Shown: positions 27,596 through 35,363, counted from the first letter of the stretch. The stretch is 64,000 nt of DNA from an uncultured Bacilli bacterium (GCA_910584165.1 CAJTZU010000001.1:310001-374000); one strand, 5' to 3'. Translations and numbers: made by a program. The notes: generated by a model from the sequence alone, not told the origin.

Positions 27596-28909
27596 TTAAA
27601 AATAATTTTTTAGTAAAGCATTTAGTTCTACCGCATATTCCATTGGTAGTTCTTCTCTAAATCTATCAATAAATCCCATAATAATAAGTTCCTTTGCTCT
27701 TTCTTCGCTAATTCCTCTACTCATCAAATAAAATAATTTATCCTTACTAATTTTCGCCACTGTTGCTTCATGATTCAACTGAGAGGAATTATTCTCTACA
27801 ATATTCTTAGGAATTGTATCACTTTTAGATGCCTCATCTAAAATAATAGTATCACATTTTACCATAGATTGAGAATGATGAGCCTCTTTTGTAATCCTAA
27901 CAGTTCCACGATAATTAGACTCTCCTCCGTTAGCTGCAATCGATTTACTAATAATATCGCTAGTTGTATAAGGTGCTAAATGAATCATACGAGCTCCAGC
28001 ATCTTGGATTTGACCTTTAGATGCAACAGCAATTGAAATACATCTTCCTTTAGCATAAGGGCCTGATAAAATACAACCGGGATATTTCATATTTGCTTTA
28101 GAGCCAATATTGCCATCAATCCATTCCATCAAACCATTTTCTTCCACTATTGCCCTTTTTGTAACTAAATTATAAACATCACTAGACCAATTTTGAATAG
28201 TTGTATACCTACATTTAGCATTTTTTCCAACAAATATTTCTACTACAGCAGCATGAAGAGAATCCTCCGAATAAGTAGGCGCTGTACAACCTTCCATATA
28301 ATGCAATTCAGCTCCTTCATCTACAATAATTAAAGTTCTTTCAAACTGCCCCATATTCGCGCTATTAAGTCGAAAATAACTCTGTAATGGCCTATCTATT
28401 TTTGTATAAGGTGGAACGTAGATAAAAGTTCCCCCACTCCATACAGCACCATTTAAAGCCGTATATTTATTTTCACCTACATTTACTAAATGATTAAAAT
28501 ATTTTTCAAATAACTCAGGATATTTTTTTAAAGCTGTATCAGTATCGCAAAAAAGAATATTCTTTTCTTCTAATTCTTCTATCATGTGATGATAAACGAC
28601 TTCACTTTCATACTGTGCTCCAATTCCAGCTAAATACTTTTTTTCAGCTTCTGGTAAGCCTAATTTATCAAAAGTATCACGAACATCTTCTGGTACATCT
28701 TCCCAACTTTTTTCTACTTTAGAGGAAGCTCTTGTTTTATAATAAGTTATGGTATCAAAATCAATTTTTAATTCGGGTCCAAAAGAAGGTTGAGAAAAAT
28801 CCTGAAACTTTTGATATGCTTTTAGTCGAAAATTGCACATCCATTCAGGTTCTTCTTTTAATCTAGATATTTCTCTTACTTTTTCCTCATCTAAACCCTT
28901 GATTTCCAT
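27596..28909 (-). CDS. sufB: Fe-S cluster assembly scaffold protein SufB
   Basis: 437 residues, a little shorter than typical SufB (about 465). It has the beta-helix core with GCTAPTYSEDSLHAAVVE, RYTTIQNWSSDVYNLVTKR, and the C-terminal HEATVAKISKDKLFYLMSRG. SufB normally works as SufBC2D, but neither sufC nor sufD is in the operon here. AGGTGG precedes ATG 28909. Last gene of the DHH-sufU-x-sufB operon. Confidence 0.93.
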   Translation of the reverse strand: MEIKGLDEEKVREISRLKEEPEWMCNFRLKAYQKFQDFSQPSFGPELKIDFDTITYYKTRASSKVEKSWEDVPEDVRDTFDKLGLPEAEKKYLAGIGAQYESEVVYHHMIEELEEKNILFCDTDTALKKYPELFEKYFNHLVNVGENKYTALNGAVWSGGTFIYVPPYTKIDRPLQSYFRLNSANMGQFERTLIIVDEGAELHYMEGCTAPTYSEDSLHAAVVEIFVGKNAKCRYTTIQNWSSDVYNLVTKRAIVEENGLMEWIDGNIGSKANMKYPGCILSGPYAKGRCISIAVASKGQIQDAGARMIHLAPYTTSDIISKSIAANGGESNYRGTVRITKEAHHSQSMVKCDTIILDEASKSDTIPKNIVENNSSQLNHEATVAKISKDKLFYLMSRGISEERAKELIIMGFIDRFREELPMEYAVELNALLKNYF

Positions 28910-28985
28910 AAAACCACCTATTTATTATTATACAAGAAAAAATAAAAAAGAAAAAGAAAATCAATACAATTTTTAATTTTCTTTT

Positions 28986-29408
28986 TTATTCATTTTTCAA
29001 TTTTTCATTTTTTGTTTGAATTCTTTGCTTAGGAAAAGAAATAATTTTACTCTTTTCTTTGATTTTTTTACCTTCTCCTAAATATTCTTCATGATACCAT
29101 TTGTAAGTTTCTAATGCGTGTTTCATTAACTCTGGTAATGATTGTTCTGGAAATGTTGCTTGATGAATAGTGTAAGCATATAAAGACTCTCTATCTAAGC
29201 GTGCTAATGTATCTATAGCAATAATGCCCTCTATCATAGGAACAATTTCAAAGATTTGATAGGAAAAAATATCAATTGCAACACCTTTTTCTACGATAAC
29301 AGGACGTAAAGTATCCACCAAAAACTCTAAAAACACGCCCTCTTTATCATATTGTGTTTCAGAAAATTGCACTACACGTGCAACCATCAAATTAATGACT
29401 GGTGTCAT
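28986..29408 (-). CDS. Unrecognised protein between sufU and sufB
   Basis: 140 residues, no signal peptide. The first 85 residues look folded and hydrophobic-acidic (VARVVQFSETQYDKEGVFLE, FEIVPMIEGIIAIDTLARLD); the last 40 are very basic (KKIKEKSKIISFPKQRIQTK), as in nucleic-acid or partner binding. Its start lies 17 bases inside the end of sufU, so the two are coupled. No Cys, so it cannot itself be a Cys-ligated cluster carrier. Role in Fe-S assembly is only implied by place. Confidence 0.65.
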   Translation of the reverse strand: MTPVINLMVARVVQFSETQYDKEGVFLEFLVDTLRPVIVEKGVAIDIFSYQIFEIVPMIEGIIAIDTLARLDRESLYAYTIHQATFPEQSLPELMKHALETYKWYHEEYLGEGKKIKEKSKIISFPKQRIQTKNEKLKNE

Positions 29409-29832
29409 GATTTTCTAAATCTCCTAATATTTTTTCAATTCCCCACCATGGTAATAAAGCACACTTTTTTCGGTTTGGTTGTTTATAAATATCATCATAT
29501 ACAATTGCTTGTTCTAGAATTTCAGCATCATATTCCTTCTCATCTATCATATTTGCATAATTCTTTAAAATAAGAATTGCCTCTTCTACTGTCTTTCCCA
29601 TTAAGGTATCCACCATAATAGAAGAAGAACTTGTACAAATAGCACAGGCCTCCCCATCAAAATGAATATCAATAATCTGATTATTTTCTATCTTCACTTG
29701 TACCTTTACTTCATCAATACAAGATTCATTATTCATATCCGCAAATAAATAGTCTTTATCCTCTACTAATCCCTTATTTCTAGGATTTTGATAATGATCT
29801 AAAATAATACCTCTCTTTAAATTTGGTTCCAT
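29392..29832 (-). CDS. sufU: SufU-type sulfur relay protein
   Basis: 146 residues of the IscU/NifU fold: DHYQNPRNKG near the N-terminus, GEACAICTSSSSIMVD with the zinc/persulfide Cys and Asp positions, and KKCALLPW with the third Cys. This is the SufU form of Gram-positives that takes sulfur from a cysteine desulfurase by zinc-ligand swapping. The only desulfurase seen here is the IscS-like gene at 44856-45995, 15 kb away. GGAGG precedes ATG 29832. Confidence 0.92.
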   Translation of the reverse strand: MEPNLKRGIILDHYQNPRNKGLVEDKDYLFADMNNESCIDEVKVQVKIENNQIIDIHFDGEACAICTSSSSIMVDTLMGKTVEEAILILKNYANMIDEKEYDAEILEQAIVYDDIYKQPNRKKCALLPWWGIEKILGDLENHDTSH

Positions 29833-29844
29833 CCTTTTCCTCCT

Positions 29845-30939
29845 TTAATTCAATACTTTTTGTTTCTCTTCATTTTCACCATTTTTCTGATTTTGTAGTT
29901 CTTTATCTAAAAGAGAACCAGTCACTGTATAGAAATCTTCTCTACAAATTAATTTTAATAATTCTTCTTTTACTAGTCTAATATCAATAGTATCTAAAAC
30001 TTTAGCTGCTGCCGAATGTTCATTTCCGCCACCGTTAAATATATGCATAATACTGGCAATATCCATACCACCTAATGAGCGAGCACTAATACCAACTTGA
30101 TTTTCACCAATTCTTCCAATCGCAAAAGCCGCATCCACTTTATATGGCAATAGATAATCAGCAGCTTTTGCTAATTCTACTTGTGTATAAAGAGTATAAG
30201 GATTTTCTTTATTCATGATAATGGCAACATTATGAATCGTATAAGGTATGAATTCTGTACCATCAATTAAATGCTGAACCTTTCTATCATTAGAAAAATC
30301 TTCTACAAATAAATCATTAACATCTTGAATAGATACTCCTCTACTAATCAATTTTGCTGCTATTTCTAAGGTCCCTTTTGTCGCGTTTTTCTGTAACTTA
30401 TTTGTATCTAAAAAAATTCCCGCTAAAAAAGTTTTAGCCAACGGACCACTGATAGTAATATTAAATAATCGAAACAATCTCGTTATCATTTCACAAGTAC
30501 TAGAAGAATTAATATCAACAAATTTAGATTCTGCTAAAATCGTATGCTCATCTTCCTTGTGATGGTCTAAAATGACAATATTTTGAAATGTTGATAGTTG
30601 TTCATTCAATTCAGGAGGTATCAAATTAGTTTTATTAACATCCACTGTAATTAATAAATCATTACCAGTGCGCTCTTGTTGTAACTCGCTAGATTTTATA
30701 ACCGGATATACCACTAAAATTGGCTCATAAATACTTCTAATTCCAGCAGTCATAGTTAAAATATTATCATCCACAATTAAAACCACTGGTTTAGAAAAAT
30801 GTCTACAAATTTCTGCCATTCCAATAGCTGCTCCTATCGCGTCAAAGTCTGCATTAACATGCGGTGAAATAAAAACTTTATCACTATTTTTTATTCTATT
30901 TTCTAAGACACATTTAAATTCTTTTAAATTTCTTTCCAA
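29845..30939 (-). CDS. DHH/DHHA1 phosphoesterase resembling the GdpP catalytic part
   Basis: 364 residues from a TTG at 30939 that follows AGAGGGG. DHH motifs: HVNADFDAIGAA (His27, Asp31, Asp33), a TVDV strand, the name-giving LDHHKED, and SSSTCEMITRLF. The DHHA1 end has GGGNEHSAAA. The order and the SSSTCE box match the C-terminus of GdpP, the c-di-AMP phosphodiesterase, but the PAS, GGDEF and membrane parts are missing, so a soluble DhhP/NrnA-type enzyme is likely. First gene of the operon with sufU and sufB; a DAC-like gene lies at 14693-15661. Confidence 0.82.
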   Translation of the reverse strand: MERNLKEFKCVLENRIKNSDKVFISPHVNADFDAIGAAIGMAEICRHFSKPVVLIVDDNILTMTAGIRSIYEPILVVYPVIKSSELQQERTGNDLLITVDVNKTNLIPPELNEQLSTFQNIVILDHHKEDEHTILAESKFVDINSSSTCEMITRLFRLFNITISGPLAKTFLAGIFLDTNKLQKNATKGTLEIAAKLISRGVSIQDVNDLFVEDFSNDRKVQHLIDGTEFIPYTIHNVAIIMNKENPYTLYTQVELAKAADYLLPYKVDAAFAIGRIGENQVGISARSLGGMDIASIMHIFNGGGNEHSAAAKVLDTIDIRLVKEELLKLICREDFYTVTGSLLDKELQNQKNGENEEKQKVLN

Positions 30940-30999
30940 CGAAATCCCCTCTGAAATTCTATACTAACACTTTCAAATTTGAATGTCAATTTGTGCAAA

Positions 31000-31022
31000 A
31001 GAAAAGAAGCTATCTAGCTTCT
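31000..31022 (-). terminator. Intrinsic terminator at the spoVS stop
   Basis: AGAAGC/GCTTCT stem overlapping the TAG stop, then TTTTCTTTT on the minus strand. Confidence 0.7.
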
Positions 31023-31270
31023 ACTATTAATTTAATAGCGGTTCTTTCCTCTCCATCAATTTGAATGTCCGTAAATGCTGGAATGCAAACTAAATTTTTT
31101 CCTGATGGAGCAACAAATCCACGAGCAATGGCAATTGCTTTAATGGCTTGATTAAGTGCACCTGCCCCAATTGCTTGTATCTCTACTTCCCCTTTTTCTC
31201 TAAATACATTAGCAAGTGCTCCTGCTACAGAATTGGGATTTGATTTAGTCCCTACTTTAAGTGTTTCCAT
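31010..31270 (-). CDS. spoVS: Stage V sporulation protein S (SpoVS)
   Basis: 86 residues, full length, almost all of it family pattern: LKVGTKSNPNSVAGALANVF, then IQAIGAGALNQAIKAIAIARGF and IPAFTDIQIDGEERTAIKLIV. SpoVS is an Alba-like small protein needed for normal septation and sporulation in Bacillus, and is found in some non-sporulating lineages. No other sporulation gene is in the window. The Shine-Dalgarno (GGAATG) is rather far from the ATG. Confidence 0.95.
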   Translation of the reverse strand: METLKVGTKSNPNSVAGALANVFREKGEVEIQAIGAGALNQAIKAIAIARGFVAPSGKNLVCIPAFTDIQIDGEERTAIKLIVEAR

Positions 31271-31330
31271 AAATAATATTTCATTCCTTTCTACAATTAA
31301 ATATATGAAAGAAATAATAGATTAGAACTA

Positions 31331-32365
31331 TTATTTATGAATAACAATCGCACTATCCCTATCTGTTTTAATTCTTTTAAAACCTCTACCAGTAGAAATG
31401 GAATAAATTGTAGAAGTATATCCACCAGATACAAATAGCTTATAAAGTTCAAAGGAAAGATACAATTGATAGCTACCATTATCAATGTTGCTAATAAAAT
31501 CATCACTTGTTACACAAGGATTTTTACCTTTTTTAATGGAAGCAAACCATTCTGGTTTTCTTTCAATTTCATAATATGCTAACCACCCATTTCCTTTTAA
31601 TAATGGCATGATTTTATCAGCTACTACCTTGTAAAATTCTTTAGGTTCAATAAAATTATGAACATTAGATAATAATGCACAATCAAATATATTTTCAGGT
31701 AATTCTAATTTATCCACTTCCAAAATATCACAAGTAGTAAAATGAAAGTAAGCATCTTCTAATCCTTCTCTTACCTTATCATAAAATTCTTTATTTTTCA
31801 TATAAAGATAAGTAACTACTCTCATGCTATGATGAACTTTAAAATTTTTCTCATCTAATAAAAGCCAATCTTGAAGTAGAGATTTTCCACCTTTATTATA
31901 GATTAAATACCAATACATACGCGCTGGAGACTCTGGAACTTTCGATAAAAGATAATCCATTGTCTTTTCATTTAAAAATCTATCAGTTAAGGGATTTACT
32001 AAAAATTGAAAAAATTCATCATAAGTTAAATAATAAGCTGACCATATTTTTAAACAATCAATATAAAATTGTTTTGAATTAATATCTATACTATAAATGT
32101 CTTTTGCCCCTAAGCCTATTAAATCAAGAGAAGTATCATAAGAAGCTCCAATAGTAAATGCACTGGCATTTTTAGGAATTCCTTGAGCTTTTATATAATT
32201 GTTATTTTCATTACTGAATAATGCTGGATGTGCTTTAACATAATGTAGTTTCGCATCATTGATAGAACCAAATATAGTATGAGATGGAGTTCTACCATAA
32301 AATTCTAAAGATTCTTCAAAATCTTTTTTCGCATCCTCATAATTAATACTAGATGAAATCTTCAC
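31331..32365 (-). CDS. DUF3419 (BtaA-like) SAM-dependent transferase
   Basis: About 344 residues from GTG 32365 (GGGGGA at good spacing; a TTG at 32380 is less likely). The SAM site pattern FTIGASYDTSLDLIGLGAKDIYSIDIN and the following IWSAYYLTYDEFFQFL match DUF3419/BtaA, enzymes that move the aminocarboxypropyl group of SAM to diacylglycerol in betaine-lipid synthesis. A second SAM-fold segment (FDCALLSNVHNFI) lies near 235. No BtaB partner is seen. The product could be a betaine lipid head group or another aminocarboxypropyl target. Confidence 0.6.
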   Translation of the reverse strand: MKISSSINYEDAKKDFEESLEFYGRTPSHTIFGSINDAKLHYVKAHPALFSNENNNYIKAQGIPKNASAFTIGASYDTSLDLIGLGAKDIYSIDINSKQFYIDCLKIWSAYYLTYDEFFQFLVNPLTDRFLNEKTMDYLLSKVPESPARMYWYLIYNKGGKSLLQDWLLLDEKNFKVHHSMRVVTYLYMKNKEFYDKVREGLEDAYFHFTTCDILEVDKLELPENIFDCALLSNVHNFIEPKEFYKVVADKIMPLLKGNGWLAYYEIERKPEWFASIKKGKNPCVTSDDFISNIDNGSYQLYLSFELYKLFVSGGYTSTIYSISTGRGFKRIKTDRDSAIVIHK

Positions 32366-32436
32366 ACCGCATCCCCCCAAAAAACATTAGTATTATAGCA
32401 CATTTAAAAATACAGTCAAATTTTTTTATTTTGGTA

Positions 32437-32465
32437 TTGACAAAATAAAAAATAATCCGTATAAT
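32437..32465 (+). promoter_or_regulatory. Strong sigma-A promoter of the tRNA-Gly gene
   Basis: TTGACA (32437-32442) and TATAAT (32460-32465), both consensus, 17 bases apart, ending 14 bases before the tRNA. Confidence 0.9.
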
Positions 32466-32479
32466 TAAAAATGTCTGAT

Positions 32480-32550
32480 GCGGGTGTAGTTCAATGGTAG
32501 AACTCCAGCCTTCCAAGCTGATAACGTGGGTCCGATTCCCATCACCCGCT
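32480..32550 (+). tRNA. tRNA-Gly (anticodon TCC), atypical T-loop
   Basis: 71 bases, with CCA encoded at 32551-32553. Acceptor GCGGGTG/CACCCGC pairs fully, the D-arm is GTTC-AATGGTA-GAAC, and the anticodon loop is CTTCCAA. Two oddities: the first anticodon-stem pair is C-A (CCAGC with GCTGA), and the T-loop reads TCCGATT instead of TTCGATT, so position 55, normally pseudouridine, is C. Its 3' half recurs inverted at 32601-32628. Confidence 0.93.
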
Positions 32551-32566
32551 CCATTTAAAATTAAAG

Positions 32567-32590
32567 CGTGAATTTTATTCACGTTTTTAT
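32567..32590 (+). terminator. Terminator after tRNA-Gly
   Basis: CGTGAAT/ATTCACG stem (32567-32573 with 32577-32583) and a T run. The T run covers the stop codon of the convergent gene. Confidence 0.8.
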
Positions 32591-33366
32591 TTTGCATTTT
32601 GCGGGTGGTCGGACCCACAGTTATCAGCATTATATAAATATTCTATAATATCATCAAATAAACTATACCACTTTATTTGTACACAAAATCTATCTTTTTC
32701 ATATTTTGGATTATAATTTAGACATCTTGTTTTCGGCTGTACTATTAGCTTTCCGAAATGAACAGCTGTAGAATCGATATTTTTCTTTGAAGAAAGAATC
32801 TCATAAATTTGTTTTCGTGTTAACCACAAAAAACTATTTGGTTCTCCGCATATCAAAGCATCTATCTGATATTCAGAATTATTTCCTCTTGTTACAAACT
32901 TCTCTATTGCTCTTTTTACAAATTTCTCTTCATTAAAAAAAGAATTTATATTGTCAATAGATTGCTGATGCTTTTGTTTATATTCTTCTACTGATAAGCG
33001 TCTTTTCCCACTTCCATTTATCGTTCCATCGGCATAATGATATTGTAAATAAGCATCAATAATATCTTTAGGTACATCATTTTGTAAAAGAAAATTTACA
33101 AAATTAGTGATAGTATCTACATGTACAGAATTTCTAGAACCTTTTTTTATACTAATTCCCTTCATGCCATTTTCCACTTTTATAAATATATCACTTTTTT
33201 GTGGAAAATGATTTCTCCAACATTTTATAATACTATCTGGGTGCGCACTTGGATATAGGTTAAATAATAATTCTTGCCCCGATAAATCTAAAGAACTAAT
33301 TCTTTTTCCATTAAAATATTTTACAAATGCATATTCATTATCAAAACCATTACTATTATCTAGCAT
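32587..33366 (-). CDS. Putative PD-(D/E)xK-like nuclease beside tRNA-Gly
   Basis: 259 residues, family not recognised. KSDIFIKV followed by GISIKKGS looks like the metal-binding strand pair of PD-(D/E)xK nucleases (D-x11-SxK), as in many type II restriction enzymes; a winged-helix-like WLTRKQIYEILSSKK lies at about 180-195. No methyltransferase of a restriction system is adjacent. Perfect GGAGGT before ATG 33366. The last codons (YNADNCGSDHPQNAK) are encoded by an inverted copy of the neighbouring tRNA-Gly 3' half. Could be a homing or restriction-like enzyme that captured its tRNA target. The nuclease call is tentative. Confidence 0.5.
   Translation of the reverse strand: MLDNSNGFDNEYAFVKYFNGKRISSLDLSGQELLFNLYPSAHPDSIIKCWRNHFPQKSDIFIKVENGMKGISIKKGSRNSVHVDTITNFVNFLLQNDVPKDIIDAYLQYHYADGTINGSGKRRLSVEEYKQKHQQSIDNINSFFNEEKFVKRAIEKFVTRGNNSEYQIDALICGEPNSFLWLTRKQIYEILSSKKNIDSTAVHFGKLIVQPKTRCLNYNPKYEKDRFCVQIKWYSLFDDIIEYLYNADNCGSDHPQNAK
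32601..32628 (-). repeat. Inverted copy of the tRNA-Gly 3' half
   Basis: The minus strand reads GCTGATAAC, an extra T, GTGGGTCCGA, an extra C, then CACCCGC. Apart from those extra bases it equals tRNA positions 32517-32535 and 32543-32549; the tRNA's TTCCCAT between them is absent. In all 26 bases match. It lies inside the last codons of the nuclease-like gene and could pair with the tRNA gene or its transcript. Confidence 0.85.
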
Positions 33367-33448
33367 GCAATTACCTCCTATTATATTATTATTGATGAAG
33401 TGCTAATTTCCTTTTTTCAGTAAAACTTACAAAATAAATATACTAGCA

Positions 33449-33477
33449 TTGAATTTTATTCTCGATTTATATATAAT
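33449..33477 (+). promoter_or_regulatory. Promoter of the deformylase-like gene
   Basis: TTGAAT and TATAAT 17 bases apart, 27 bases before the ATG at 33504, with AAGGAGAA as ribosome site. Confidence 0.75.
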
Positions 33478-33503
33478 AAATATAATTAAATAAGGAGAAT
33501 TTT

Positions 33504-34118
33504 ATGGAATTGCGAAGAAAGACTATTGAAAATGATGAAGAATATTTAAGACAAACTTCCTTACCAGTTGATTTTCAAAATGATAATTATATGGAATATA
33601 TTGATTCTTTAAAAAGCTACTGTAAAACAGCTATAGTGTTCGCATTAGCGCCTATTCAAATTGGTATTCCTAAAAGATTAATTTATATTAGAAATACTTC
33701 CCAAGATATGAAAAATAATTATGCAGAAGAATATGATGAAAGTATCCTTTATATTAATCCAACTATTATTTCATCAAAGGGGCATACAAAATTTTTAGAA
33801 GCATGTGACAGTTGTAAAGTTACCAAAAATGGAAGATTAGTTTATTATGCTGGAATAGTAGATAGACCTTATTCCATAGAAATAGAATATTATGATATTC
33901 ATGGTGTAAAACATCAAAAGACGATTGAAGGATTTGAAGCAACTGTATTCTCTCATGAATATGATCATTTAAATGGCATTCTTCACATGGATAAATCTAG
34001 TGAAATTTTTGAAATGACTTTAGAAGAAATGCAAGCCTACAGGAAAGAACATCCTTACGAAATTCTTTCCAAAGATTGCGAGTTTCCTCCAAAACAAAAA
34101 CTGATTACAAAATCATAA
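33504..34118 (+). CDS. Peptide deformylase family protein, divergent
   Basis: 204 residues. Motif 3 is intact (HEYDHLNG, metal His and catalytic Glu). Motif 2 is EACDSC instead of EGCLS, keeping the metal Cys, and motif 1 is FALAPIQIG instead of GxGLAAPQ, keeping the Gln. All catalytic ligands are therefore present, but the loops differ from housekeeping Def. It may deformylate a special substrate or be a resistance-type or specialised paralogue. Co-transcribed with the GNAT gene 19 bases on. Confidence 0.8.
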   Translation: MELRRKTIENDEEYLRQTSLPVDFQNDNYMEYIDSLKSYCKTAIVFALAPIQIGIPKRLIYIRNTSQDMKNNYAEEYDESILYINPTIISSKGHTKFLEACDSCKVTKNGRLVYYAGIVDRPYSIEIEYYDIHGVKHQKTIEGFEATVFSHEYDHLNGILHMDKSSEIFEMTLEEMQAYRKEHPYEILSKDCEFPPKQKLITKS

Positions 34119-34137
34119 GTTTATAAGGAGTAATAAA

Positions 34138-34587
34138 ATGAATAATCTAATTATTGAAAAATTAGAAAAGAAAGACTTAAAAGAAGATGTTTCTATTTAT
34201 GACACCAATCATAATTTAAAAACGAACTTTCAAAAATTACTTTCAGAATACGATAAAATCTATCAAAATCCAGACTATCACAATATTGTTGCAAAACTAG
34301 ATGGGAAAATTGTTGGTATGGCAACGATTGTTATTAACCATGACATTGTTGAAGAATTACATCCCTTTTTAACCGTTTGGAACTTAGGCGTTCATAAAGA
34401 CTATAGAAGGCAAAAAGTCGGCACACACCTATTAGACTATATCTATAATTATGCGAAGAATTTAGGATGTGATTTTATTGCACTAATCGCGGAAAAAGAT
34501 AATATCTCAGCTCAAAAATTTTATGAGAGTTTAGGATACCAAAAAGAAATAGGTTTTATTCAATTAATCGATAAAGAAATATGGTAA
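34138..34587 (+). CDS. GNAT family N-acetyltransferase
   Basis: 149 residues. The acetyl-CoA site motif A is clear: VWNLGVHKDYRRQKVGTHLL (R/QxxGxG/A form, RRQKVGT), and motif B follows with FIALIAEKDNISAQKFYESLGYQKE. Substrate cannot be told from sequence. Follows the deformylase-like gene in one transcript, AAGGAG before the ATG. Confidence 0.9.
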   Translation: MNNLIIEKLEKKDLKEDVSIYDTNHNLKTNFQKLLSEYDKIYQNPDYHNIVAKLDGKIVGMATIVINHDIVEELHPFLTVWNLGVHKDYRRQKVGTHLLDYIYNYAKNLGCDFIALIAEKDNISAQKFYESLGYQKEIGFIQLIDKEIW

Positions 34588-34593
34588 TTTCAA

Positions 34594-34625
34594 CAAAAAA
34601 GATGCTTTTAAAAGCATCTTTTTTA
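34594..34625. terminator. Bidirectional terminator
   Basis: GATGCTTTT/AAAAGCATC perfect stem (34601-34618) with A and T runs on either side, between convergent genes. Confidence 0.9.
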
Positions 34626-35279
34626 TTATTTCCATAAGTCTATTACCTCTAATAAATTATCTAGTTTTTTGTAAGCAAGCCTAACTGTCTCCTCAGAAGG
34701 TTCCTTAATATCTGGAATCAAAATTGCTTTCATTCCCGCACTTGCTGCTGCTTTAATTCCTGAGTCTGAATCTTCTAAAGCTATTGCATTTTCTGGTTTT
34801 ACATTTAATATTTCACAACTTTTTAAATAGATTTGTGGATCTGGTTTAGGAATAGTAACCATATCTCCACCAATGATATAATCAAATACTTTAATATCTA
34901 AATTAGCTTCCCCAAATCTAGTATGAATTTTTTCAAAGCTAGAAGAAGATGCAATCGCAATCTTGATATTTTTAGACTTCAAAAAAGAAATTAACTCTTT
35001 TAGCCCCTTTTTTATTTGCAATCCATTTTCTAAAACATCTTGTGCCATAAACTTTTTATTGAGCCTTCTAAACGCATCAGGGTCAAAACCTTCTCCCATT
35101 GCTTCCTTTAATTTAGCATCTATCGCATCTTTCCTTTTTCCCATACACTCTATTATTAAACTAGTAGGAACTTTATATTTATAAACCTCATTTGTTTTGA
35201 TAACGGAATCAAGCCAAAGCTTTTCTGTATCAAACATTAGCCCATCCATATCAAAAACAACTGCTTCTATATTATCCAT
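34626..35279 (-). CDS. HAD superfamily phosphatase (beta-phosphoglucomutase-like)
   Basis: 217 residues from ATG 35279. HAD motifs: VVFDMDGLMFDTE (I), IAIASSSS (II), KPDPQIYLKS (III), ALEDSDSGIKAAASAGM (IV). The cap type and the GLMFDTE form match the beta-PGM/YniC/sugar-phosphatase group. ATG 35279 and an in-frame ATG at 35288 are both possible; an upstream GTG/ATG from 35327 has no ribosome site. Divergent from the next HAD gene. Confidence 0.88.
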   Translation of the reverse strand: MDNIEAVVFDMDGLMFDTEKLWLDSVIKTNEVYKYKVPTSLIIECMGKRKDAIDAKLKEAMGEGFDPDAFRRLNKKFMAQDVLENGLQIKKGLKELISFLKSKNIKIAIASSSSFEKIHTRFGEANLDIKVFDYIIGGDMVTIPKPDPQIYLKSCEILNVKPENAIALEDSDSGIKAAASAGMKAILIPDIKEPSEETVRLAYKKLDNLLEVIDLWK

Positions 35280-35363
35280 TATAATCATTCCATTTTCATT
35301 ATACCAAATATAAAAAAATATTGCCATTATATGCTATAATATGATTGAAAGGAATGGAAAGAT

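Noticed and set aside
31297..31506. A hydrophobic 69-codon minus-strand frame
   Set aside because: It overlaps the BtaA-like gene in another frame; the spacing and ribosome site favour that gene.
32349..32630. A 93-codon frame on the minus strand across the tRNA-Gly gene
   Set aside because: It is the antisense of the tRNA (the familiar GAGDGNRTH-type translation) joined to ends of two genes, with no ribosome site.
32587..33366. Whether this is a restriction-modification locus
   Set aside because: No DNA methyltransferase motif is adjacent; the nearby SAM enzyme is of the BtaA type, so a classical pair is not supported.
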